Shown piece after piece: positions 24,790-34,845 of a stretch of DNA of 42,053 nucleotides. The DNA is taken from positions 1-42,053 of the forward strand of contig WHUX01000334.1 in the NCBI GenBank assembly GCA_015179025.1. Direction: 5' to 3'. The first letter of the stretch is position 1; every line of letters starts with the position of its first letter. The translations under genes were made by a program, and so were the position numbers. The DNA comes from Terfezia claveryi (Eukaryota; Ascomycota; Pezizomycetes; Pezizales; Pezizaceae). The notes under the pieces are model-generated. The model was not told the DNA's origin, ran no database searches, and saw nothing but the letters and a program-made list of their open reading frames with translations.

Positions 24790-25068
24790 GTCAAGTTAGT
24801 CAGGCGCCACTCTTTTGGCCACGGCAATCGTGTATATAGGAAGCCTTAGTTGTCGTTTCTTGTTCTTGTTCCTTACGCAATGTCTTGTATTATAACCTTG
24901 GTAATACAGACTCTGCCTTTTGTCCTGATACTCTAATCTATGGTTATAGTTTCGTCTTCGTACACTCCTTGAAGTCACGTCTTTAGTTATAGCCACAGCT
25001 ATCGACTTACGCCGTTACACTACGTTGCATCGATACACTCTACTGAGCGCAACCCCTAGCTATGAACA

Positions 25069-26091
25069 ATGACTCAGCCCGTTGTTGAATTGCCGGCCGC
25101 TATTGTCGACCTAGTTCCTCGTTTGCGAACTGCGTTGAACACAGCAAACCAGGACTATACTGGAATACTCAATGAAACCATTACCCTACTAGATCAGCTA
25201 CTAGGGCTACCAGACCGACGACAAGATGTTATAAGATTATGAACCCAAGTAACGAATTTAACGAATCAACTCACGGCGCGGCAACAAGAAGATACAACCT
25301 TACGCACAGCCACTCAAGAGTTACGAGATGAAGTAACTACTCAAGAGACAGTAATTAATGAGCTTCGAATGCAGTTGGAAGATATGAGGGCTATCAATGT
25401 GACTTTGGCTTGGTTGCAACCAGGAGAAAGAGGGGGTCGTTCGGAGAAGATACCCAACCCAGAAAAATTCTCTGGAAAAGACCGAAATAAGCTGCGCCCT
25501 TTCCTTACCCAACTACGACTAAAGGCTGCTACTTATAGTGACGAACAAGCAAAACTTCGACTAGCAGTAAATTCCTTAGCTGAAGATGCCCTAGATCAGG
25601 TTATCCCTTACGTTGAAAACGATACAGTGAACTTAACCAACCTAGCAGCACTTATTACCATTCTCGAAAATGCATTCGGCGATCCAAATCGAGTAGCCAA
25701 TGCAGAGTACAAACTATAAACGATGATTTAGGGGGCCAGGAAATTCGCTGCCTATTTTGCCGAATTTCAACGATATGCAGCTGAAACGAGTTGGGGTAAT
25801 ACGGCCAAGTTGGCAGCTCTAAAGCGCGGACTTTCCTACCAACTACAACAAGATCTCCTCGCCATACATCTTGAGCCCACGGAGTTTAATGAGTATGTGG
25901 AGGTCTGCCAAAGGCTAAATACTCGTCGCCGCGTGCTACAAACCCAAATGCTTAATCGTGTTGGACCAACACCCCGAATGATATCACGCCCTACTGCTCC
26001 TGCTCCAGTTAACCCTCAAATAGTCCAAACTCCCTCTACCTCTATAGCCATGGGTACTCACCCTGGGCCCATGGATTTGTTTGCAGGAAGG
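25069..26091 (+). pseudogene. Element E gag, N-terminal and capsid part
   Basis: Starts MTQPVVELPAA, 50 bp after the LTR end; this ATG is preferred over the one at 25062, whose frame closes at once. A TGA at 25240-25242 (codon 58), a TAA at 25717-25719 and a nearby TAG all sit where CGA or CAA/CAG would restore an arginine or glutamine. The N-terminal 110 residues are Leu/Gln/Glu-rich and likely form a coiled coil. The capsid-like domain follows (NPEKFSGKDR, FLTQLRLK, ITILENAFGDP, FAEFQRYAAET) and aligns with F gag. The frame breaks off at MDLFAGR where F inserted; because F plus duplication is 6,129 bp (a multiple of three), the same frame resumes at 32221. Confidence 0.88.
26087..26091. repeat. 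Left target-site duplication of element F (GAAGG)
   Basis: GAAGG directly precedes the F 5' LTR; GAAGG directly follows the 3' LTR at 32216-32220. It is a perfect 5-bp duplication of E gag sequence. Confidence 0.96.
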
Positions 26092-26551
26092 TGTCACAAC
26101 CGTCCCTTCCCAGCCTAGTCTGACCTCGTTGTTGTTATCTCGGCTCCTGAGATAAGGGGTCTCGGGAACCTTATTCCTTCTGATGGCCTTGGCCAGGAAG
26201 GAAGCCTGTATATATAGCTTGCTCTCTCCGCCCTCTCGTTGGATCCCTATCCAACGTCTTGTATACCTAATACAGGACCTTGTCTCTCCGCGAAGGTGTA
26301 CCTCCCTTGTATACCCCCTCGTCTTGCCTTGTCCCATGAATAACTCTGCAGCACAGCTGCCCCCCTCCGATACACGCGGCAACTGCCTCCGCGTGTCTCG
26401 TGCTCCTTGCCCTCTGCCCCTCTTGCCTCTTGCCCTTGCCCCTAGCCTTTCCCCTGATCACACACGTAGCGTTCCTACGTGTGTGTTACCTCGTCCCTGT
26501 CCTCGCCCCGGCGTACCCCTTGGTTGCCTTGTCCCCGGAGCCCTCGTTACA
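26092..26551 (+). repeat. 5' LTR of element F
   Basis: TGTCACAACC...CTCGTTACA. It contains a TATATATA box (26209-26216), a pyrimidine-rich stretch (CCTTGCC repeats, about 26400-26455) and an 11-bp-stem inverted repeat at 26459-26485. CTACGTTG follows directly, as in element E. No clear TGG-initiated tRNA primer-binding site abuts the LTR. Confidence 0.95.
26459..26485. repeat. 11-bp stem inverted repeat in F LTR
   Basis: CACACACGTAG and its exact complement CTACGTGTGTG separated by the 5-base loop CGTTC. The same structure is kept in the 3' LTR at 32123-32149. Lying in the last 95 bp of the LTR, it could be an RNA hairpin near the polyadenylation or U5 region; that role is inferred. Confidence 0.7.
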
Positions 26552-26587
26552 CTACGTTGGATCCTTTGGACCAACTGGTACGCAGTC

Positions 26588-27816
26588 ATGTCAGGAGCAG
26601 CTCTCCCACCACCCACTGTCAGGTTTCAAACCTGGAGGAACTCCCCTATACCCTCAGGACCGAACGAATTGAATGCCTATCGTCGAGAGATCATCGACAT
26701 CTTCGAGGCCATGGATGCCATCGGGGCCGAACTCGGCAATAGCTTGGCCGTGGCTGAACGAAAACTGAGATCTGCCGATGAAGAAATCATAGTACTCCAA
26801 AATGACCTTGACAATGCCACCATTGCTCTGGCCAACGAGCGAACCACGATTCAGACCCTCAACCGCGCTATGGCCGCTATGTCGGCAACCCCACCCTCCA
26901 TACCAACCGCCAAAACCGAAAGTATTCCAACCCCCCCAAATTCAATGGGGATAGGGCTCGCCTCCGAGCTTGGAAGAACTCGGTAAACCTCAAACTCAAT
27001 GGGGACTCAGCCAGATTCCCATCCGAGCAACACCGATTGGCTTATGTCTTTGCCCTGCTGGAGGATAAGGCAGTAGATCAAATCCAGCCATATGTCCTCG
27101 AGACTGGGATTAAGCTGGACGGCATCCCGGCACTCTTCGCTATTCTAGACAGGGCTTTTGGGGACCCCGATGCCATGGGCATGGCTAGCCGAGCCCTCCG
27201 AGCCCTGAAACAACGTAATTCGGATCTGTCCACATATGTGGCAGAGTTCTCCAGGCTGGCAGCAGAAGTATTGTGGAACGACCAGTCAAAGCTCGAGCAG
27301 TTCCAGGAGGGACTGAATGATGAACTTCAACAGGCCATGGTCACCCTCCTAGAGACCAAGAGTCTCGACGAATTAATCGACCAGGCATCCAGGGTGGAAC
27401 AACGGATGGCTAGGTTGAGACACCGCCTTACCTTCCGCCCTGCCACCCGCTCACCTCAGCAACCACAGCAATACCAACCACAGCAACACCAACAACAACC
27501 GACCCCCAAGCCTGCCCAAGTCCCGGCCTCGGCCAACAAACCCGCGCACCCCTCTCTCGTGGCAGGTGGTGCCGCGCCTATGGACCTATCCGCAGGTAGG
27601 CCACGGTTAACCCAGGAGGAGAGAGATCGCCGCCGGAATAATGGGCTATGCATAGCCTGTGGGAAGGCCTCAAGGGACCTACCCCAGGCCATTTGTCTTT
27701 GTCTGCATTTTCTGTTTCTTTCGCTGTTGATGAATCTCGCTTGTTCAGCGAGCATTTTGTTGTATCTATCTCCCTCAGAATCAATGATAGAACAATCAAT
27801 ACGTCAGCACTTATAG
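26588..27816 (+). pseudogene. Element F gag (one frameshift)
   Basis: Starts at ATG 26588 (MSGAALPPPTVRFQTW); the open frame upstream of it only reads through the LTR. A coiled-coil-like stretch follows (about residues 35-100; AEL, AVAERKL, EIIVLQNDL). In a run of seven C (26931-26937) the frame is lost; an eighth C would join it to the downstream frame FNGDRARLRAWKNS, which runs on through the capsid-like domain (VFALLEDKA, AILDRAFGDP, RALRALKQ, STYVAEFSRLAAE, FQEGLNDELQ), a Pro/Gln-rich linker (about 27440-27570) and a degenerate zinc knuckle (LCIACGK) to 27816. It overlaps the start of the pol frame. Capsid/nucleocapsid precursor. Confidence 0.9.
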
Positions 27817-30800
27817 ATTGCGGAGCTTCAGGAATTGCATTCATTGACCAAGCCTTTGTCAGTAAATTCTCTATACCCATGTCCAAGCTCAAAACCCCCC
27901 GTGTCCTGGATGTCATTGACGGTCGACCCATCTCCTCCGGGGATATCACCGATATTGCGTGCTTGCCTGCCCTGGTGGGGGATCACTCCAAGGCCAACCT
28001 CCCCATGTTCGTCACTAAGCTAAAATACCCAATTGTCCTCGGAATCCCCTGCCTTAGAATGCACGATGTATCGGTCAGCTTTGGCTCGTACACCCTGCAG
28101 TTCAATAGCCAGTATTGCCAAAAACACTGCGGAAATCCAAAGGCCACCATTACTGGGCTGTGTGCCTTGCCACCCCCGATAACTCACCCGACCCAGGTAG
28201 TACATCAGCATGCGCACAGCGGTGCCAATCCCCCTGTCCCCCTAATTCCCCCTATTGTACTGCCTCCAAAACCTCTGAATGTTACCTTTATCGGAGCAGG
28301 GGCTTTCGCTTACCTCATCAGGAGGCACAAGCTGAAGGCTCACGCCCTGTCCATACATGAAGTGAACCTAGAGATTAACAAGACGAGATCCAAGAAGGAG
28401 TGGAAATCCATGGTTCCGGGGGAATACCATGAATTTATTGACCTGTTCTCGGAAAAAGCCGCGGAGAAGCTTGCCCCCCATCGACCATACGACCACACAA
28501 TCCCGCTAGTAAAAGGTAAGACCCCCTCTTATGGACCTCTCTATGGGATGTCCCGGATGGAACTGGAAGCTCTGAAAAAGTATCTGGAGGAAAACCTCAA
28601 CAAGAGCTTCATTTGCCACAGCTCCTCTCCAGCGGGTGCCCCGGTGCTGTTCGTGAAGAAGTCGGACGGCTCTCTTCGGTTGTGTGTTGATTATCGTGGC
28701 CTAAACGAGATAACGGTCAAGAACAGATACCCCTTGCCCCTGATCCAGGAGACATTAGCCAGGCTTTCCAAGGCAAAATGGTTCACCAAATTGGATCTGA
28801 GAGGGGTATACAACTTGGTATGAATTGCTGAGGGGGAGGAGTGGAAAACTGCCTTCCGGACGCGATATGGCCATTTTGAGTACAATGTGATGCCTTTCGG
28901 CTTAACCAACGCCCCCGCCTCTTTTCAGCACTTTATCAATGACACTCTGCGGGACTTTCTGGACGTATTCTGCACCGCCTACCTGGACGATATCCTCATC
29001 TACTCGGATACCCTAGCGGAACACAAAATCCACGTCCGGCAGGTGCTAGAGAAGCTGGAACAAGCTGGGTTATACCTTAAACCCGAGAAATGCGAATTCC
29101 ACGTCCAAGAGGTGAAGTACCTGGGCCTGATAATAACCACGGATGGTATCAGAATGGACCCTGCCAAGGTTACTGCAATCCAGGATTGGGAAACCCCTGC
29201 CAACCTCAAGGATGTACAGGCCTTCTTGGGCTTTGCCAATTTCTACAGCCGGTTCATCCTGAGATATTCGAGAATCGTGGCACCACTGACAGCATTAACC
29301 AAGACCAAGGGCATGGAAAGAGGCCAGCGCTTCCAGTGGAATCCAGAAGCCCAGTCGGCCTTCGAGAAGCTCAAGGAAGCCTTCTGCTCAGCCCCGATCC
29401 TCGCCCATTTCAACCCTGACCAGGAGTGTGTTGTCGAAACCGATGCCTTCGACTATGTGTCCGCGGGAATCCTGTCTCAGAACGATGATGACGGTATCCT
29501 CCACCCAGTGGCCTACTTCTTGAAAAAGCACTCCCCGGCCGAGTGCAACTACGAGATCTAGGACAAGGAGCTGATGGCCATCGTGCGAGCATTCGAGGAG
29601 TGGAGGCCACATCTGGAGTCAGCCAAGGGGATTATCGAGGTGTTGTCCGATCATAAGAACCTTGAGTATTTCACCACCACCAAACTGCTTAACCGACGGC
29701 AGGCCAGGTGGTCGGAGTTCTTATCTCGGTTCAACTTCAAGATCAAATACCGGCCAGGCAAAGCTGGTGGGAAACCGGACGCCTTGACTAGGAGATCAGG
29801 TGACCTCCCTAAGGGGGGGGATGAAAGGCTAAAATACCAAAATCAGGTGGTATTGAAGCCCGAAAACCTTGATCTAGCGGCCAATGTCCTTGCTGAACCT
29901 GAGGCTGGGGCTGATACTGAAGCTGAGGCTAATGCTGAAGCTGAGGCTAATGCTGAAGCTGAGGCTAATGCTGAAGCTGAGGCTAATGCTGAAGCTGAGG
30001 CTTATGCTGAAGCTGAGGTTAATGCTGAAGCTGAGGCTAATGCTAAAGCTGAGGCTAATGCTGAAGTGGAGGCTGAGGCGAGAGCTGACCTCCGACAACT
30101 GGTGAGACAGGCATACGAGGATGACCCCCTGGCCAAGGAAATTATCGCCCTAGTGGATTCCGGCCAGCGCCGCCACCCCAAAATCTCCCTGGCCGAGTGC
30201 ACCGTCTAGGAAGGCCTCCTATACCACCAGGAACAGCTCTATATACCAGAAGGAGGAGGGTTACACCTGAGGCTGATCGAGGAACACCACGATACCCTGG
30301 TAGCAGGTCACCCTGGAGTGACCAAGACGTTAGAGCTTCTGGCCAGGGAATACACCTGGATTGACCAGCGGAAGGAAGTGGAGCGGTACGTATGGAACTG
30401 CTATGTTTGCAAGCGTGCTAAGCCTGTCTGCCATGCCCTGTACGGGACCCTGAAACCTCTGGAGATTCCGGATCGGCCCTGGCTGCACCTTACCATGGAT
30501 TTCGTGACGGGATTGCCAGAAGACTCGGGGTTCAACGCCATCCTGATGGTGGTTAATCGGTTGACAAAGATGAGGCATGTTATACCTTGCCGGGATACCT
30601 GCTCTGCCCCAGAGTTAGCCAACCTCTACCTCAATAATGTATTCCGGTATCATGGCCTCCCTGAATCGATCGTGTCTGACCATGGCCCTCAGTTCACCTC
30701 GGACTTTTGGAGAGCCTTCTGCGAGCTTCTGGGGATTAAAGTGCGCTTGTCAACGGCATATCACCCCCAGACGGACGGCCAATCGGAGAGAATGAACGCC

Positions 30801-31547
30801 ATCATGGAGCAGTATCTGCGGGCCTTCGTCAACTACCAGCAGGATAACTGGGTTTCGTTGCTGGCCACCTGCGAATTCGCCGCGAACAACCAGTTCTCGG
30901 AATCCTCCAAAACCTCTCCTTTCCTGGCTAATTACGGTTGGCACCCCCAGTTCGTGTATGCTCTGGCGCCCCTGCAAAAAGCCCACCCCCCAGCTAAGGA
31001 GTTCGCGGTTGAAATCGCTGAACTCCACCATACCCTGAAAGCCGAGCTGGGATATGCGCAAGCCAGGTAAGCTGAGTATGCCAATGGATCACGGCTGCCA
31101 GCCCCCAGATACCAGCCAGGGGACAAGGTGTGGCTCTCCAGCCGGCACTTCCGGACAGAGCGGCCATCTCGCAAGCTCGACCACAAGTTCTTGGGTCCAT
31201 TCGAGATGTTGGCCGCTGTGGGTACTCATGCCTATCGATTGAGGTTCCCCAAGGACATCAAACGCCACCCGGTCGTCCATGTTTCTGAGATCGAGCCTGC
31301 CGCAGAGGACCCTCTTCCAGGACAAAAACACCCTCCACCTCCCCCCGTGGTTATCGAAGGTGAAGAAGAATGGGAGGTGGAGGAAGTATTGGACTCACGG
31401 AAGAGGTATGGGCATCTGCAGTACAAGGTCAAATGGCTGGGAGATGAGGAGACGACCTGGCAATCAGCGGAGGACCTGGAAAACGCACAGGACTTGGTCA
31501 CACTGTTTCACCAGCATTACCCCCAGAAGCCTCGCCCCGCCCAGTGA
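27648..31547 (+). pseudogene. Element F pol (protease-RT-RNase H-integrase-chromodomain)
   Basis: One reading frame from 27648 to 31547 broken by only four stops: TGA 28821-28823 (E has Trp here), TAG 29559-29561, TAG 30207-30209 and TAA 31068-31070. The protease has ALIDCGASG (active Asp, 27815-27840). RT has [18 protein letters not shown] and YLDD at 28980-28991. RNase H follows ([26 protein letters not shown]). A linker carries an EAEANA repeat (29917-30078). Integrase has an HHCC zinc module (H-x-x-x-H region 30280-30320, C-x2-C 30400-30410), then TMDFVTGLP, SDHGPQFTS and DGQSERMN, giving the D, D, E triad (30496-30795). The C-terminal chromodomain is at 31368-31520 (WEVEEVLDSRK, YKVKWLGDEETTW). 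Pol sits in the -1 frame relative to gag. Known role: reverse transcription and chromatin-directed integration. Confidence 0.95.
29917..30078 (+). repeat. 18-bp minisatellite inside F pol
   Basis: About nine tandem units of CTGAAGCTGAGGCTAATG, the first four identical, later ones with single substitutions and the last degenerate. In frame with pol it encodes an EAEANA-type repeat between RNase H and integrase, predicted to be helical and strongly acidic. The unit is a multiple of three, so copy-number changes leave pol in frame. Confidence 0.93.
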
Positions 31548-31742
31548 TGTTCTTGTTGTCCAGGAATTGGTTAGCAGGGTTGTTATTGTCGTTGATGTCG
31601 TGGTTATTGTTGGTACGTACTTTCGGCGTTGGGGTTGTGTTATGGGTTATTGGTTTTGTTCGCCTCTTTTGTTTGTTTGTTTGTTTGTTTGTTTTTTCAC
31701 CTTGCCTTTCGCCTTGCCTTTTGTCGCTGGGGCTCCGAGCCT

Positions 31743-31755
31743 AAAGGGGGGATAG
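31743..31755 (+). promoter_or_regulatory. Polypurine tract of element F
   Basis: AAAGGGGGGATAG abuts the 3' LTR start (TGTCAC at 31756), the position of the plus-strand primer in LTR retroelements. Confidence 0.85.
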
Positions 31756-32215
31756 TGTCACAACCGTCCCTTCCCAGCCTAGTCTGACCTCGTTGTTGTT
31801 ATCTTGGCTCCCGAGATAAGGGGTCTCGGGAACCTTATTCCTTCTGATGGCCTTGGCCAGGAAGGAAGCCTGTATATATAGCTTGCTCTCTCCGCCCTCT
31901 CGTTGGATCCCTATCCAACGTCTTGTATACCTAATACAGGACCTTGTCTCTCCGCGAAGGTGTACCTCCCTTGTACACCCCCTCGTCTTGCCTTGTCCCG
32001 TGAATAACTCTGCAGTACAGCTGCCCCCCTCCGACACACGCAGCAACTGCCTCCGCGTGTCTCGTGCTCCTTGCCCTCTGCCCCTCTTGCCTCTTGCCCT
32101 TGCCCCTAGCCTTTCCCCTGATCACACACGTAGCGTTCCTACGTGTGTGTTACCTCGTCCCTGTCCTCGCCCCGGCGTACCCCTTAGTCGCCTTGTCCCC
32201 GGAGCCCTCGTTACA
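31756..32215 (+). repeat. 3' LTR of element F
   Basis: 460 bp, same length as the 5' LTR with no indels. Nine differences counted by eye: five at CpG versus TpG/CpA and four at CpA/TpG versus TpA. It is followed by the duplication GAAGG. Confidence 0.95.
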
Positions 32216-32220
32216 GAAGG

Positions 32221-32403
32221 AAGAAGATATCTTCGGAGGAAAAAGCATAGAAAATGGCTGAAGGGAGGTACTATTATTGTGGAGGAATGGGACATGGGGT
32301 TAGAACTTGCCCACACGTACAAAAACGTACCCTACAAGTTGCCGAAACGGTTATGGGAAATACGAATAAGGGACTAGAAGTTGGGGAACAGGCAAAAGAG
32401 TAG
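32221..32403 (+). pseudogene. Element E gag, C-terminal zinc-knuckle part
   Basis: Continuation of E gag after the F insertion, in the same frame. It has a TAG, then a zinc knuckle reading Y-x2-C-x4-H-x4-C (YYYCGGMGHGVRTC, 32269-32310). The first Cys of the CCHC motif is Tyr, consistent with TGT->TAT. The frame ends at TAG 32401-32403, directly after GCA AAA GAG, and overlaps a short stretch of the -1 frame that continues into pol. Confidence 0.85.
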
Positions 32404-33940
32404 CCTCACCTCAGAGGGATGGCACTGAGTTGAGGCAGGATAAATTTCTGGACTCTTTAAGCATTTCCAGTTCGTCTTTGCAGTCTTCAGAGGAAGAGTT
32501 TTTGGATGGGAATCACCTTGTAGTTAGTTATGAATTAAACGATAATGGTTCCAGAATCCTTACTCATGCCCTGATAGACTACGGAGCAACGGGTTATGCA
32601 TTTATAGACCAGGAATTTGCAAGCCATCACCAACTCCCCCTTTATAAACTCAATAATCCCCGAACACTAGAAGTCATTGATGGGCGACCAATGGAGTCAG
32701 GGACAATCACACACATTAGCAAGCTAAAGCTAATAATTGATCAGCACCAAGAGGAACTTCCACTGTTTATTACCAAACGAGGCCACTACCCCATAGTATT
32801 AGGACTTCCATGGCTACGACGTCATGATGTGAATATCCATTTCGCTAAGAATACTGTTACTTTTGACTCCGATTTTTGCCTCCACCATTGTTGTGAAAAA
32901 CCCTCGACCATAAAGGGTATCTCAATTCCAGTTCCAGAAAACTCTCGAATTGCCCTTATTACAGGATCAACCTTTAGTTGCCTAGTTAAAAAAGCAAAGC
33001 AGGTGGAAACAGCCTTCCGGACAACTATCTACGAACTTAACATGGCTTTGAAAGATCCTGAACAACAACCTAAGACGGAGGAGGATAAGATTAAGGAACT
33101 AGTGCCTTCTGAATACCACGAATTCCTTCTATTATTTAAGAAGGCTATTGCGGAAATCCTCCCCCCCACCGACCTTACGACCATAAAATTCCTCTTAAAG
33201 AAGGATTTACTCCCCCTTTTGGACCTCTATACTCCCTATCAAAACCAGAGTTAGAGGCTCTTAAAGTATGGCTGGAAGAAAACCTGTCCAAAGGATTTAT
33301 TCGTGCTTCCTCATCTCCCACAGGTGCACCTATCTTATTTTTTAAGAAGAAGGATGGGTCCTTGCATCTTTGTGTGGATTATCATAGTCTTAATAATGGT
33401 ACCATCAAGAACCGATACCCACTACCCCTTATACAAGAGACTTTGACTAGACTTTCTAAGGCACAATACTATACGGCTCTTGACATTAGATGCGCCTACA
33501 ACCTCATCTGGATGGTGGAAGGAGAGGAATGGAAAACAGCGTTCCAAACTCGTTATGGCTTATATGAGACCTTAGTTATGCCTTTCGGCCTCACAAATGC
33601 TCCTGCCAGCTTCCAACATTTTATTAATAATGTTCTCCATCCCTTCCTTGACAATTTCTGTACAGCTTATCTTGATGACATTTTAATATATAGCGATACC
33701 CTCGAAGAACACCGAACACATATTACCAAGGTATTGCAAGCTCTCCAAAAAGCCGGCCTCTACCTAAAACCCGAGAAGTATGAATTTCATAAGACCACGG
33801 TCCACTACCTGGGCATGATTATCTCAACAGAAGGGATACAAATGGATCTAGCTAAAGTTAAGGCCGTAATGGACTGGGAATCCCCAATTAACCTTCATAA
33901 TGCTCGTGCTTTTCTAGGATTCGCCAATTTTTATCGCCGG
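32404..33940 (+). pseudogene. Element E pol, protease and reverse transcriptase, truncated
   Basis: Open from the gag end through 33254 in one frame. The protease has ALIDYGATG (Asp at 32578-32580; Tyr in place of the Cys seen in F) and later YPIVLGLPWLRRHD. At a run of seven C (33161-33167) the frame shifts; the correct continuation is LPPHRPYDH, matched by APHRPYDH in F. RT then follows with LCVDYHSLN, the Trp that is a stop in F (IWMVEGEEW), [13 protein letters not shown] at 33668-33679 and [10 protein letters not shown]. There element C's LTR starts (33941), so RNase H, integrase and chromodomain are missing from the window. Clearly homologous to F pol but diverged. Confidence 0.92.
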
Positions 33941-34619
33941 TGTAATGGAGAACGTTATTTCATTGCTTATATAATTGATTATATACTTTTGTATTTCCTA
34001 TATTACTACTATGTTATGTAACTAAGCTCTCGGTTGAAGGACTAGCCTTCTACCACCTCCTATTGCTTTATAAGCGTCCATAGCATGCGGAATCTACCAT
34101 GGGAAGTTCCATGGCACTTGCCATATGAAGACACCCTCATTATGGCCGCGTGACCTCTATTTATGGCGTGTGACTCATTACTATGGCTACATGACCATCG
34201 TTTATGGCGTGTGACTCATTACTATGGCCACATGACCCCTTTTGTACATCGCGCCACCTTCTGGTGTGCCACCCTTTATTGTATTTATTTCCTTAGTCAT
34301 CAGATCTCAGAGGAGTATAAATAGGCCGCTGGATTCCCTCTGGAATCTATAAGAAAGACAAGAAGCAACCAAGCAAGCCTTCAGAGCAAGCAAGCCTATA
34401 TTCCGATCAGATCAAGATCATATAGCTTAGATAGCACAAATCATATAAGATAGATTACACCAGTTAATTACTGTTCCCTTCGGGAACATCCCACATAGTA
34501 ATCTCCCTACCCTTCTGAGGTCTTACCTCAGCAGAACCGAAATACACAAACGTCCGTGCCTACAGATATAAATTGTATAAACGGTACCGAATGAATACTG
34601 TCTAGTACCATTCATTACA
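33941..34619 (+). repeat. LTR of element C (LTR1, best preserved copy)
   Basis: 679 bp with perfect inverted ends TGTAATG...CATTACA. U3 holds two tandem 41-bp units (34160-34200 and 34201-34241), each with TGACTCA (34171-34177, 34212-34218), followed by a TATAAAT box at 34316-34322. It interrupts E pol after FYRR. The flanking pentamer GCCGG cannot be matched on the other side because C itself is truncated. Confidence 0.95.
34160..34322 (+). promoter_or_regulatory. U3 repeats with TGACTCA sites and TATA box
   Basis: Two 41-bp tandem units share GGCGTGTGACTCATTACTATGG; the heptamer TGACTCA is the well-known binding sequence of AP-1/Gcn4-type bZIP factors (in fungi the amino-acid-starvation regulator family). 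The sites lie about 98-145 bp upstream of TATAAAT. The B LTRs retain them; A and G keep some and have lost others by transition. Binding is inferred from the motif only. Confidence 0.55.
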
Positions 34620-34845
34620 TTTTTTTTAACTCACTTACCTAATCTTTACTCTTAAATCCAAGGCCTGATCAACCTTCGGATACCTTTATTACACTCACGC
34701 AAGTGTATACAATTCGACACCCAAGTGCACATATAAAATCGATATCGTTATTCAACTAGCTAGCCAACAAAATCCAACAAACGAGACATCAGACTCTCAA
34801 CTGCAGTATATCAACAAAAGACTTAGAAGCAAGCTAAGCAGAGCT
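34620..34845. other. LTR1 leader, untranslated part
   Basis: Begins with a T-run right after the LTR, then AACTCACTTACCTAATC. No TGG-type tRNA primer site is visible at the LTR edge. It contains ACTAGCTAGCC at about 34757-34767, the site homologous to the one hit in element A by element B. Confidence 0.6.

Larger units (their letters stand above)
24569..25019 (+). repeat. 5' LTR of element E
   Basis: About 451 bp, TGTCACGG...CCGTTACA, with nearly inverted-repeat ends. It shares the TGTCAC...GTTACA termini and the following CTACGTTG with element F, so E and F are related families. U3 begins with a duplicated unit of about 60 bp (24572-24630 and 24631-24691) and a 20-bp tandem repeat (24672-24731), followed by a perfect 22-bp palindrome (24768-24789) and a TATATA box at 24833-24838. 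The 3' LTR is not in the window, because element C interrupts E. Confidence 0.85.
26092..32215 (+). mobile_element. Element F: full-length Ty3/gypsy chromovirus
   Basis: 6,124 bp with two 460-bp LTRs, perfect 5-bp duplication GAAGG, polypurine tract (31743-31755), gag, and pol with all domains in the order protease-RT-RNase H-integrase-chromodomain. Much richer in G+C than A and B. The two LTRs differ, by my reading, at 9 of 460 positions, all transitions. Gag has one frameshift and pol four stops, so this copy is not autonomous, but it is the least decayed retroelement here. Confidence 0.97.
24569..33940 (+). mobile_element. Element E: Ty3/gypsy element, split by F and cut by C
   Basis: The LTR is at 24569-25019 and gag at 25069-26091; gag resumes at 32221 after removal of F plus one copy of its duplication, and pol runs to 33940, where element C interrupts it in [10 protein letters not shown]. 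It inserted into LTR fragment G. RNase H, integrase and 3' LTR are not in the window. Decay is moderate: four stops in gag, one frameshift in pol, and one Cys lost from the zinc knuckle. Confidence 0.88.

Noticed and set aside
26552..26585. Canonical tRNA primer-binding site after the F LTR
   Set aside because: No TGG directly follows the LTR; internal TGG-containing stretches do not give a tRNA 3' complement I can name.
26183..26587. Open frame running through the F 5' LTR into gag
   Set aside because: The region is LTR (repeated at 31756-32215, where the same frame also opens); translation of gag more plausibly begins at ATG 26588 after the LTR.
29874..30105. Leu/Lys- and Ser/Ile-repeat frames over the minisatellite
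   Set aside because: Alternative-frame shadows of the 18-bp repeat inside F pol; the pol frame is supported by RNase H and integrase on both sides.
34160..34241. Possible CRISPR-like or satellite array in the LTR
   Set aside because: Only two 41-bp tandem units within a known LTR U3; eukaryotic retroelement context.
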